DNA from: Alphaproteobacteria bacterium LSUCC0684
GTDB lineage: Bacteria; Pseudomonadota; Alphaproteobacteria; Puniceispirillales; UBA1172
Assembly (NCBI GenBank): GCA_041228335.1
Contig: CP166130.1
Location: forward strand, 1,822,638-1,886,637
DNA: 64,000 nt
Direction: 5' to 3'
Position numbers and translations under genes: made by a program. The notes under the pieces were generated by a model. That model had not been told where the DNA came from. It saw only the letters and a program-made list of their open reading frames with translations, and made no database searches. Of the stretch, positions 37,949 through 46,001 are shown piece by piece (positions within the stretch are counted from its first letter, which is position 1; every line of letters starts with the position of its first letter).

Positions 37949-38905
37949 CTATTCGTTGACCTGATTGGCCATAGTTGCAAGCCCTGAAATCAATGCCTGC
38001 AAAATCCCCGGCTCAAAGGCCGAATGCCCGGCCGCTTCAACCATCTTCAGCTCGGCCTTCGGCCAGGCTTTCGCAAGCTCGGTCGCAACCCGTGGCGGGC
38101 AGATGACATCCATCCTCCCCTGAACGATAAGACCGGGTTTTTCGGCAATGGCGGCAATACCCCTGATGAGCTGCCCTTCTTCAAGAAAGCATCGGTTGAT
38201 GAAATAATGTGCTTCCATCCTCGCGAGGCTCAGCGCCATCTTGCCGCCGCCGCCGCGTGTTTCCGCCCTGAGGGTAGCGCAGGAATTTTCATAGGATGAC
38301 CAGGCTTCTGCTGCGGGTATTGAGATGGCCGGGCTCGAACTCATCAGCCTCTTGCCGTAACCGGCAAGCAGATCCCCGCGCTCGTCTTCGGGCAGAAAAT
38401 GGATGAATCTGTCCCAGGCTTCGGTGTAGAATTTGCCCATCCCATAGAGGAACCAGTCCACTTCGGCATCCGAGCCGAGAAACACCCCGCGCAAGATAAA
38501 ACCAAGGCACCGTTCAGGATGAGTGATGCCGTATGAAAGCCCGAGAGTCGACCCCCAGGAGCCGCCAAAAACAATCCATCGGTCAATCCCGAGATGCTCG
38601 CGAATCATTTCCATATCCGCGACCAGATGCCAGGTGGTGTTGTTTTCCGTTGCAGCGAAAGGCATGGACTGGCCGGATCCACGCTGATCAAAAAGGACGA
38701 CCCGAAAGAGTTCGGGATCAAAAATACGTCGATGGGTAGCCGAAATGCCCGCCCCCGGCCCGCCATGCAGAAACACAACGGGAATACCTTCTGGATTGCC
38801 GCATTCTTCGGCATAAAGCGTATGCCCGTCGCCGGTATCAAGGCGATAATGCCGCCGCGGGGCTATGGGTGGGAAAAGGTGCTGGACTTCCGAATAGGAC
38901 CTCAT
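37949..38905 (-). CDS. pip: Prolyl aminopeptidase
   Basis: Alpha/beta-hydrolase (family S33) that removes N-terminal proline. It has 318 residues with the oxyanion HGGPGAGISATHRR segment, the GxSxG nucleophile elbow GGSWGSTLGLSYG, and the late AAGHSAFEPGI that holds the catalytic His. The DQRGSGQSMPFA segment is also typical of proline iminopeptidases. It starts 9 bp after the rpoH stop, so it may share the rpoH transcript. Confidence 0.94.
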   Translation of the reverse strand: MRSYSEVQHLFPPIAPRRHYRLDTGDGHTLYAEECGNPEGIPVVFLHGGPGAGISATHRRIFDPELFRVVLFDQRGSGQSMPFAATENNTTWHLVADMEMIREHLGIDRWIVFGGSWGSTLGLSYGITHPERCLGFILRGVFLGSDAEVDWFLYGMGKFYTEAWDRFIHFLPEDERGDLLAGYGKRLMSSSPAISIPAAEAWSSYENSCATLRAETRGGGGKMALSLARMEAHYFINRCFLEEGQLIRGIAAIAEKPGLIVQGRMDVICPPRVATELAKAWPKAELKMVEAAGHSAFEPGILQALISGLATMANQVNE

Positions 38906-38914
38906 CCCGCAAGC

Positions 38915-39793
38915 TTACGCAAGATAGGGAAGATCGTTGATATCCTCGACCCGGGCTTCAAGATTGGTGCGAAGTTTGCTCATCGCGCGGGCTTCAAGCT
39001 GGCGGACCCGCTCCTTGCTGACCCCGAAATCACGGCCAAGCTCGTCCAGCGTCGCTCCGTCTTCCTCAAGCCGCCGACGCATGATGATCATCTTCTCCCG
39101 CGGGCTGAGATCTTCGAGCGCATCGGCAAGCCATGCCGAAAGCTTGGTCACATCGCGGCTTGTTGCCACCGACATTTCAGGTGTTGGGCGATCATCAACG
39201 AGGAAATCCTGGGCGGCATGTTCATTTTGCTCACCAAGCGGGGCGTTGAGCGAGGAATCCGCGCCGGAAAGACGCTGTTCCATATGGGTGACATCGCCGA
39301 GGCTGACGCCGATCGTATCGGCGATCTGCTGGCGTCCTTCATCGGTCAGCATCCCGCCTTCGGCTTCCCCGATTCGGGCCCGCAGACGGCGGAGTTTGAA
39401 GAAAAGGGATTTATGCGCCGATGTCGTGCCGGTGCGCACAATCGACCAGTTGCGCAGGACATAATCCTGGATTGAGGCGCGAATCCACCAGACGGAATAG
39501 GTTGAAAACCGGACTTCACGTTCCGGATCGAAACGGCTGGCCGCCTGCATGATGCCGATATTGCCTTCCTGGATCAGATCCCCGAGAGGCAGACCGTAAT
39601 GTCGGAATTTCGAAGCAATGCTCACCACAAGCCGGGAATAGGCAAGGACAAGCTGATGCAGAGCTCGCTCATCTTCGTTGTCACGCCATGATTTGGCCAG
39701 TTTCAACTCGTCATCACGTTCAAGCAGAGACTGCCGCATGATCCGGCGAATAAACCTGTTGTCGGCCCTGAGCGTCTCGTTGCGGTCATCCAT
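38915..39793 (-). CDS. rpoH: RNA polymerase heat-shock sigma factor RpoH (sigma-32)
   Basis: Sigma-70 family factor of 292 residues. Region 2 is DLIQEGNIGIMQAASRFDPE followed by FSTYSVWWIRASIQDYVLRNW; the RpoH-box is present as HKSLFFKLRRLR, which distinguishes it from RpoD. Region 4 has LDELGRDFGVSKERVRQLEARA. It directs heat-shock genes. It follows carD by about 110 bp of very AT-rich DNA, which probably contains its own promoter; no clear sigma-32 site was found there. Confidence 0.95.
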   Translation of the reverse strand: MDDRNETLRADNRFIRRIMRQSLLERDDELKLAKSWRDNEDERALHQLVLAYSRLVVSIASKFRHYGLPLGDLIQEGNIGIMQAASRFDPEREVRFSTYSVWWIRASIQDYVLRNWSIVRTGTTSAHKSLFFKLRRLRARIGEAEGGMLTDEGRQQIADTIGVSLGDVTHMEQRLSGADSSLNAPLGEQNEHAAQDFLVDDRPTPEMSVATSRDVTKLSAWLADALEDLSPREKMIIMRRRLEEDGATLDELGRDFGVSKERVRQLEARAMSKLRTNLEARVEDINDLPYLA

Positions 39794-39904
39794 TTTTCAC
39801 TCCCCTGCCGCCAATTGCAAAATACTTTTGGTGGTTATCTGATAAACTGGAGTGCGAAACATCTGTTTCAAGGCATATTTTAAATATTTTTTATTTTTTT
39901 GCAA

Positions 39905-40411
39905 TCACGCCGCGTCCATCAGGTTTTCAAGCTTGATTGCCGCCGCGGATTGATCGATTTTTTCGATCGCCGCAAATTCCCGGGCGAGACGCTCAAGTGC
40001 TGCCTGATACATCTGTCTTTCGCTGTAGGACTGTTCGGTCTGGTTGTTCCGCTTCCTGAGGTCACGAACGACTTCGGCAATGGATACAGGATCACCCGAA
40101 CGGATCTTGTCATCATACTGCTTGGCACGCTTTGACCACATGTCCCGGCGGACCCGGGCCTTGCCCTTGAGGGTGGTGATCGCTTCATCCATCTGCTTGC
40201 GCGACGAGAGCGTCCGCAGGCCGAGGCTGCGGGCCTTTTCAAGCGGAACACGCAAGGTCATCCGGTCCTGTTCAAACCGGACAATGAGCATGTCGATTTC
40301 CATCCCGGCAATGCTGTTCTGTTCCGTGCCCAGAATACGGCCAACGCCATGGGTCGGGTAGACAACAAAGTCATCGGTGTTGAATTCGGTTTCTGTTTTC
40401 TGTTTAGCCAT
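39905..40411 (-). CDS. carD: CarD-family transcriptional regulator
   Basis: RNA polymerase-binding regulator that stabilises open complexes, mainly at rRNA and housekeeping promoters. It has 168 residues: the N-terminal Tudor-like domain FNTDDFVVYPTHGVGRILG with RFEQDRMTLRVP, and an alpha-helical C-terminal domain. The start at 40411 (MAKQKTE) is chosen because GGTAGGATCA precedes it; the frame opens at 40498 but gives an unrelated basic leader. It lies between fdxA and rpoH, a conserved alphaproteobacterial neighbourhood. Confidence 0.94.
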   Translation of the reverse strand: MAKQKTETEFNTDDFVVYPTHGVGRILGTEQNSIAGMEIDMLIVRFEQDRMTLRVPLEKARSLGLRTLSSRKQMDEAITTLKGKARVRRDMWSKRAKQYDDKIRSGDPVSIAEVVRDLRKRNNQTEQSYSERQMYQAALERLAREFAAIEKIDQSAAAIKLENLMDAA

Positions 40412-40624
40412 TGATCCTACCATCACTTTCCTGCGAAAAGCGAAAAAGCCAAGCATCCGCCCCGAACGAGCCGATACCAAAGACTTTTCTGTCTCCATAG
40501 AACAAGGTCATGAAGCGTGGAATCCCGCGCCCCAACCGCCGGCACGCATGAACGATGACCTAGTGAAACATGACTATAGCATAAACTGGCCGAAAATGCC
40601 AACCCTGTGGCATCTGCCCCCGGA

Positions 40625-40963
40625 TCAGGCGCCTTTACCCGGCTTGTCGGAGAAGTATTTCTCAAACTTGCCTTCCATATCCTTGAAGTCGTCGGCATCG
40701 GTCGGAGCCTCGATCTGGCGGGTGATGTTCGGCCAGATTTCAGCCATGTCGGCATTGAGCTTGAGCCAGGCTTCGGCGCCCGGGTCGGTATCGGGAAGGA
40801 TGGCTTCGGGCGGGCATTCCGGCTCACAGACCCCGCAGTCGATACATTCATCGGGATGAATAACCAGCATGTTTTCACCTTCGTAAAAACAGTCAACAGG
40901 ACAGACTTCAACACAATCCGTGTATTTGCACCGGATGCATTTGTCGTTCACGATATAGGTCAT
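40625..40963 (-). CDS. fdxA: 7Fe ferredoxin FdxA
   Basis: Low-potential [3Fe-4S]/[4Fe-4S] ferredoxin of 112 residues. The first cluster region is [20 protein letters not shown] and the second is [17 protein letters not shown], the Azotobacter FdI pattern. The C-terminal half is a long acidic helix. It could supply electrons to radical or corrinoid-activating reactions, but this is not shown. It is upstream of carD on the same strand, with a gap of about 210 bp. Confidence 0.96.
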   Translation of the reverse strand: MTYIVNDKCIRCKYTDCVEVCPVDCFYEGENMLVIHPDECIDCGVCEPECPPEAILPDTDPGAEAWLKLNADMAEIWPNITRQIEAPTDADDFKDMEGKFEKYFSDKPGKGA

Positions 40964-41030
40964 CGATATCTCCTGGGGGTAGGCAACGGCTATGTCTAGC
41001 CGAAGGCAATAAAGACTTCAAGAAACGAAT

Positions 41031-41426
41031 TCAGCTTTTGAGGCTGTCAATTTGTCGCCGCTCCCTTTTGGTGGGCCTGCCTGCCCCCTTGTCACGCTGC
41101 TCAAAGGGAGGAGGCGTGTCTTTCGGCCGCCGCTCCCTCGGCTCCGGCGGCGCCAGATCATCATAGAGAAGCCGGGCTTCAGTCACAGGGCGGCGACGCG
41201 GCGACATGGCCAGAACACGGATCACCCGGATATCTTCACCTTTTGGAAAGGTCAGTACATGGCCTTCGCTGACCTGGCGATGCGGCTTTGACATCGGCTC
41301 GCCATCAAGGCGCAGCCTGCCGCTGGCCACAAGCCGGTTGGCATCGCTGCGTGTCTTGAAAAACCGCGCCACCCAAAGCCATTTATCGATGCGCATCGTA
41401 TCGAGGGAGTCCACCGGCGAGGCCAT
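41031..41426 (-). CDS. S4-domain RNA-binding protein (HslR-like)
   Basis: Protein of 131 residues with an N-terminal S4 domain (MRIDKWLWVARFFKTRSDAN, then VASGRLRLDGEP) and a strongly basic Pro/Arg-rich C-terminal tail. It resembles HslR/Hsp15, which recycles 50S subunits that carry stalled nascent chains; heat-shock control is plausible with rpoH nearby but is not demonstrated. It begins 3 bp after the stop of the helicase gene, so the two are translated from one transcript. Confidence 0.9.
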   Translation of the reverse strand: MASPVDSLDTMRIDKWLWVARFFKTRSDANRLVASGRLRLDGEPMSKPHRQVSEGHVLTFPKGEDIRVIRVLAMSPRRRPVTEARLLYDDLAPPEPRERRPKDTPPPFEQRDKGAGRPTKRERRQIDSLKS

Positions 41427-41429
41427 GGC

Positions 41430-44036
41430 TCAGGAATGCCCTTCCTTGAGCCTTGCCAGCACCGCAAAGGGGGAATCGGGATTGACGGCAGGGGGTTTTG
41501 TCCTTCCCCCTGATTGATGCGGCTTTCCGGGCCTGCCACCCTTTTTCCTGCGCCGCGGCTGACCTTCTTTGCCTGGCTGTTTGCCTTCACCGGGCTTGCC
41601 CTTGCGTGGCCGGGCAGGACGTTCAAAAACACCGGCGGGCGGTTTCTCCGGGTCCTCGGAGGGAATTTCATCCACCTTGCGATAACCGAGATCGGCAAGG
41701 ATCTTTTCCATCTGCGGGCGTGTTGCCCCGGCAAGCGAAAGCATTTCCTCGCTGATCTGGAACCTGCCTTCACGGGCGGCGGCACGAATGACGGCGGAAA
41801 GACGCTCTGCCATGTCAACGCGCATGACGCGATCACCGAGCCGGCGATATCCGGTGGCAAGCCAGTAGGCGTCGCTGACCCCTTCTTTATGGTCAATCGC
41901 CACCCGTCCTGCCGGCGGCGGTCCATCTTCGGGGAATTCCCCGGTATTGAGGCTGAAGAGAAGAGCTTTTGCCGCTATCTGCGCCGGTTTGAGCAGATCC
42001 GCCATATAGATCATGTCCACCCCGAGCCTGATCCCGTGCTGGGCCAGCAGGCGGCGGCCATCGTCGTCGAGTTCCTTGATCATGCCGCCCACCACCTGGC
42101 TTGGAAGCGTGCCGAGATTTTCATAGACCTGATAAGCGATACCCCGGGCCGGGCCGGTGAGCGTATCACCCGTCAGCGCAACCGCCTTTTCCAGCACGGT
42201 CTTCGGCCATTCGGCGGCAAAGGCGTTGAGCCGGTCCTGCACGGTTTTGAGCTGATCCCCCTCAAGCATGGTCGAGGGCCGGACTTCCGCCCGGGGCTGA
42301 TAGAGCTGATCCCCCTTGATCAGGTTGCCGATATGTGATTCACGCCAGAAAATCCGGCCAGCCGGGTCAAGCTGAAACGCCGTATCCGCCGATGCCGCAA
42401 GCGCACGCACGCGCTGGGAAATCTCTTCGGGAAGCGCCTTGCGGGCGGCGGCAAGCACCGGCCCTTTCTCATCGCTTTCCGAAATGGAAGGGGTGAAGAC
42501 AAACCCATCGAGCCGGCCGACGTCTTCGCCTTCAACAATAACAGTCCCATCAGGTTTAACAGATGACATAAGAGATGTATTTTCCTTCAGGCGCCGCGAC
42601 AGAACCGCTGCCCGACGATCAACAAAACGCTGGGTCAGCACATTATTAAGACTATCTGATACCCTGTCCTCGATGTCCCTTGCAAGCCCCTGAAAGCTTT
42701 CGGCATCATCAAGCCAGTCGCGGCGCTGGGTAATATAGCTCCAGGTGCGGATGCGGGACAGGCGCTGCATGAGCGTATCGATATCCCCATCAGGCCGGTT
42801 ATATCGCTGCATCTGGGCCGAAACCCAGTCCTTCGGCAGGACTTCCCCCGCCGCCAGGTGCTGAAAGATCCGGGCCAGCAACTGGGCATGGCTGTCGGTA
42901 AATTCTCGTTGATAATCAGGGATTTGGCAAACATCGTAAAGCCGCCTGACCTGATCCTCCCCATGGGCAAGAACGCGGATCTCGTCCCGGGAAAGAAGAC
43001 TTGCAAGGGTGAGGTGATCATCGGCATCCGCTTTCCGTGACATCAGGGGTGATGGCGGATTTGCCTCAAGACTGCGCAAAAGCGCATCGGGCGATGAAAA
43101 ATCAAGCTGGCTGTTGCGCCAATAGACACCGGAAAGGTAACGGAAACGGTGATTCTCTATCGCCGCTATCAGCTCATCTTCGAACATGGAGCAATGATCG
43201 GTGATGCCAAAAGTGCCATCGCTTGTGTAGCGGCCGGCACGGCCGGCGATCTGCCCCAGTTCAGCCGGCGACAGCCGACGTGCGCGGCGGCCATCGAATT
43301 TGACATCATCGGCCAGCGCAATGTGATCAATATCCATATTGAGCCCCATGCCGATGGCATCGGTGGCAACCATGTAATCCACATCACCGGATTGAAAGAG
43401 TTCAACCTGGGCGTTGCGCGTCCGCGGGCTGAGCGCCCCCATGACAATCGCCGTACCGCCGCGCTGCGCCCGGATCAGTTCCGCGAGTTTGTAGACATCG
43501 GCGGCCGAAAACGCGACGACGGCAGACCGGCGCGGCAGGCGCGTGACTTTCTTCTGCCCGGCCCAGCTCAGGCGTGAGAGACGCTGGCGGGTGGTGACGG
43601 CGATCCCCGGGATGATCTGCTCCAGCACCCGGCGGATGGTCTCCGCCCCAAGCAGTAGCGTCTCCTCCCTCCCGCGGGCATGGAGTATGCGATCGGTGAA
43701 GACATGGCCGCGTTCAGGATCGGCGGCGAGCTGAATTTCGTCAATGGCAAGAAAATCGACCCGCCGGTCCAGCGGCATCGCCTCCACGGTGCAGAGGAAA
43801 TATCTTGCCCGCGGCGGGATGATCTTCTCCTCGCCGGTGATCAGCGCAACCTGCTCGCGTCCTGCCCGGGCCACGGCGCGATCGTAATTCTCCCGGGCCA
43901 GAAGACGCAAAGGGAAGCCGAACATGCCCGAAGAATGCCCCAGCATCCGTTCCATGGCATACCAGGTCTTGCCGGTATTGGTCGGGCCGAGCACCGCCGT
44001 CGGCAAAGGGTCACGCTGTGGGTCAAAGGGAGGCAT
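41430..44036 (-). CDS. SUV3-like ATP-dependent helicase
   Basis: Superfamily 2 helicase of 868 residues. Walker A is GPTNTGKTWYAMERMLGH, Walker B is DEIQ (FLAIDEIQLAADPERGHVF), and motif VI-like QIAGRAGRYTSDGTFG follows. The helicase core is closest to the mitochondrial/alphaproteobacterial SUV3 group, associated with RNA degradation. The last ~90 residues are Lys/Arg/Pro/Gly-rich and look disordered and nucleic-acid binding. It is coupled to the S4 gene downstream. Confidence 0.9.
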   Translation of the reverse strand: MPPFDPQRDPLPTAVLGPTNTGKTWYAMERMLGHSSGMFGFPLRLLARENYDRAVARAGREQVALITGEEKIIPPRARYFLCTVEAMPLDRRVDFLAIDEIQLAADPERGHVFTDRILHARGREETLLLGAETIRRVLEQIIPGIAVTTRQRLSRLSWAGQKKVTRLPRRSAVVAFSAADVYKLAELIRAQRGGTAIVMGALSPRTRNAQVELFQSGDVDYMVATDAIGMGLNMDIDHIALADDVKFDGRRARRLSPAELGQIAGRAGRYTSDGTFGITDHCSMFEDELIAAIENHRFRYLSGVYWRNSQLDFSSPDALLRSLEANPPSPLMSRKADADDHLTLASLLSRDEIRVLAHGEDQVRRLYDVCQIPDYQREFTDSHAQLLARIFQHLAAGEVLPKDWVSAQMQRYNRPDGDIDTLMQRLSRIRTWSYITQRRDWLDDAESFQGLARDIEDRVSDSLNNVLTQRFVDRRAAVLSRRLKENTSLMSSVKPDGTVIVEGEDVGRLDGFVFTPSISESDEKGPVLAAARKALPEEISQRVRALAASADTAFQLDPAGRIFWRESHIGNLIKGDQLYQPRAEVRPSTMLEGDQLKTVQDRLNAFAAEWPKTVLEKAVALTGDTLTGPARGIAYQVYENLGTLPSQVVGGMIKELDDDGRRLLAQHGIRLGVDMIYMADLLKPAQIAAKALLFSLNTGEFPEDGPPPAGRVAIDHKEGVSDAYWLATGYRRLGDRVMRVDMAERLSAVIRAAAREGRFQISEEMLSLAGATRPQMEKILADLGYRKVDEIPSEDPEKPPAGVFERPARPRKGKPGEGKQPGKEGQPRRRKKGGRPGKPHQSGGRTKPPAVNPDSPFAVLARLKEGHS

Positions 44037-44098
44037 GGCAGACCTCAGGGGAATATCAAAAGAAGATTATGCCCAAGACAACCCGAAGGGGGAAGAGA

Positions 44099-44932
44099 TT
44101 AAGGGGAGATCCAATCTATATTATCTAGTTTATTTGCTGAAAATTGAATTGGATTAAGATTCAAAATTGGCAACAGATCACCTCTCAAACATTTTATTTT
44201 TCCATAATCTTTTCTGAATTCGTACACACGATATAACCAGTAACTGGAACGAAATTTATTCGAAGCCATTAATTCATTTTTAGTCAGATAAAAGGGATGA
44301 TCTAGAGACATTGAAGTTGTTTTGACTTCTATCAGCCTTTTTCTTTCTGAAACATCAAAGGAATAAATATCATAACCGAGATTTTGTTTACTTACATCCT
44401 CGACCTGTTCGGCAAGTTGAGGCAGTCCCGCGCTGATCAACCTCTTTTTCTCATACCGAATGACAAATTTCTCACCAAGCCTGCCGAGTTTTCTGTCTGC
44501 TCTGGTCGGTGTGCGTAAATTTTTTATACTTTCAATTTCTCTCAATTGTGTTTCTGAAAAGGTGCATAATTTTTCGGCAATTAACTTCCATGCATTGGCG
44601 GTCACCGTGCTACCTTCAGAAAGTGCATCTCGGCTATCCAAATCGAGCAACTTCAAAATTGCCAAGACGGCCTCATGCTTTCCAAGGTTCTTTAGGTCCT
44701 TCTCTGCCGGTGAGAGGGTAGCCAATATATCAAGTATTGCATTTGCGGTTACCGTTCCACCTCTTGAAAAATATTCCTGTTTTAAGGGAAGCCCTACTGC
44801 ATCAAGTGAAATTGCCGCTAATGTTTGTTTTGTCGGCTGGGTATAATTAATCGATAGCTCATGGAAGTTATGAAATCTTCTTAACTGAGCATTCAATCGC
44901 TTTTGAACATCCGCCGGAATATTTAATTTCAA
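44099..44932 (-). CDS. DUF3883/NOV-domain nuclease, probable type II restriction enzyme
   Basis: Protein of 277 residues. The C-terminal domain (about 145-260) has the PD-(D/E)XK pattern of the DUF3883/NO VEIN C-terminal fold: LGRLGEKFVIRYEKK with Glu154, GYDIYSF with Asp188, and LIEVKTT with Glu202 and Lys204. The N-terminal half carries two copies of S-x-G-[GS]-TVTANA (56-65 and 105-114). The start is TTG at 44932, with GGAG seven bases upstream, and overlaps the methyltransferase stop by 4 bp (TTGA). Base composition is far more AT-rich than neighbouring genes, suggesting recent transfer. The cut site is unknown. Confidence 0.72.
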   Translation of the reverse strand: MKLNIPADVQKRLNAQLRRFHNFHELSINYTQPTKQTLAAISLDAVGLPLKQEYFSRGGTVTANAILDILATLSPAEKDLKNLGKHEAVLAILKLLDLDSRDALSEGSTVTANAWKLIAEKLCTFSETQLREIESIKNLRTPTRADRKLGRLGEKFVIRYEKKRLISAGLPQLAEQVEDVSKQNLGYDIYSFDVSERKRLIEVKTTSMSLDHPFYLTKNELMASNKFRSSYWLYRVYEFRKDYGKIKCLRGDLLPILNLNPIQFSANKLDNIDWISP

Positions 44933-45828
44933 AACAGTTCTCCACGGTTAACGCTGACTTTGGAAAACCGTGGAGTCATTACAAGCTGTTGTTTGCGAAT
45001 TTTGCTGGGTTCAAGGATACGCTGTTCCGAAAGTTCGATATATTTTTTTTCGACTTCATACCCTATTGCTTTGCGGCCCAATTCAACTGCGACTTTAGCT
45101 GTCTGGCCAGAGCCGAGAAACGGGTCCAGAATTGTATCACCCTTATAGGAATAAAGCCTGATAATGCGATCAGGAATTTCTTCCGGAAATGGACAAGGGT
45201 GATCAATGATACCTGGAGGAACAGGTGCGATATGCCAAATATTATTTGCTATATCCTTCTTGAACAGTTCATCTATCGGATAAGCGCTCGATTTTTTGTG
45301 CCCATTGATCTCTTTATAGATTGGCTCACCAGGCTTACGAAGAATATGAATATATTCGGTCATGATATTTGGATAGAAATACCCGGGATAAGGCTTTTGA
45401 ATAGCAACTCCTGCACGGCGTATCCCTGCCGTAACCTTGTTCCAAATAATATCCTGGTGAAAAATCCATCTTGGTTCTTCCCCGATAAGTTTTCCAAGAA
45501 GATCGTGGGGCGTTGCGAAATACCTGCCTTTCAATAAAATTGTACCAATGACAATTGCACAAAAACCACCAGGTTTTGTCACCCGGTACACTTCATCAAA
45601 AATTGAATTGCACCAATTCAGATATTCAATATATCCATCGTCATCTGATGACTGGAATCCATTTGCATATTTTCTGGTGCGATAATTCTTCTTCGTACCA
45701 TGTTCGCTGAACGTATCGTAATCAATTGCATTCCAATAGGGGGGAGATGTAACCGTAAGCGCTACGCTATTGGATTCAACATCAACCATTTTTTCTGATG
45801 AGTGATGATAAAAATTATAATTTGTCAT
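44929..45828 (-). CDS. Beta-class DNA methyltransferase (N4-cytosine or N6-adenine)
   Basis: Protein of 299 residues with catalytic motif IV TSPPYWN at residues 27-33 near the N-terminus and the SAM motif I DPFLGSGQTAKVAVELGRKA at 235, an order that defines beta-class enzymes. IIDHPCPFPEEIPDRII before motif I is also typical. TSPPY is often linked to N4-cytosine methylation but does not settle the base. It is coupled to the downstream nuclease gene, making a probable type II restriction-modification system. AT-rich like the nuclease. The ribosome site is poor; a 9-bp inverted repeat lies just upstream. Confidence 0.88.
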   Translation of the reverse strand: MTNYNFYHHSSEKMVDVESNSVALTVTSPPYWNAIDYDTFSEHGTKKNYRTRKYANGFQSSDDDGYIEYLNWCNSIFDEVYRVTKPGGFCAIVIGTILLKGRYFATPHDLLGKLIGEEPRWIFHQDIIWNKVTAGIRRAGVAIQKPYPGYFYPNIMTEYIHILRKPGEPIYKEINGHKKSSAYPIDELFKKDIANNIWHIAPVPPGIIDHPCPFPEEIPDRIIRLYSYKGDTILDPFLGSGQTAKVAVELGRKAIGYEVEKKYIELSEQRILEPSKIRKQQLVMTPRFSKVSVNRGELF

Positions 45829-45838
45829 AGTTCTGCGG

Positions 45839-45862
45839 TGCTTTCAGCTTTGACTGAAAGCA
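45839..45862 (-). promoter_or_regulatory. Inverted repeat before the DNA methyltransferase gene
   Basis: TGCTTTCAG (45839-45847), spacer CTTTGA, CTGAAAGCA (45854-45862): perfect 9-bp arms, ending 11 bp before the start codon. As DNA it could be an operator; as RNA it would be a hairpin over the ribosome-loading region. Many restriction-modification systems control methyltransferase expression through such a site. Confidence 0.6.
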
Positions 45863-45878
45863 TCCTATCGCAGAAAGG

Positions 45879-45893
45879 TTAATTAATAATTAA
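45879..45893. promoter_or_regulatory. TTAA-N7-TTAA (CtrA-like) motif upstream of the DNA methyltransferase gene
   Basis: TTAA at 45879-45882 and TTAA at 45890-45893 are separated by 7 bp, the CtrA recognition pattern of alphaproteobacteria. It lies about 50-65 bp upstream of the methyltransferase start and directly beyond the acnA terminator. The surrounding DNA is very AT-rich, so chance is a real possibility. Confidence 0.3.
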
Positions 45894-45899
45894 TCGGAC

Positions 45900-45934
45900 A
45901 AAAAAATCCCCCGCCGGATGGAGAATGGCGGGGG
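45900..45934 (-). terminator. acnA: Intrinsic terminator of acnA
   Basis: On the minus strand CCCCCGCC (complement of 45927-45934) and GGCGGGGG (complement of 45908-45915) form an 8-bp stem with an 11-nt loop, followed by a run of seven T. It ends acnA transcription 68 bp after the stop. Confidence 0.88.
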
Positions 45935-46001
45935 AGACGATATATGCGCATCACGCCGGAGCCAGGGGAACGCCCGCAATGAGGCGCGCCGAGGCCCGGG
46001 G

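Noticed and set aside
39794-39904. Sigma-32 promoter upstream of rpoH
   Set aside because: CTTGAAA occurs, but no -10 element lies at proper spacing; the AT-rich run after carD lacks a stem and is not a terminator.
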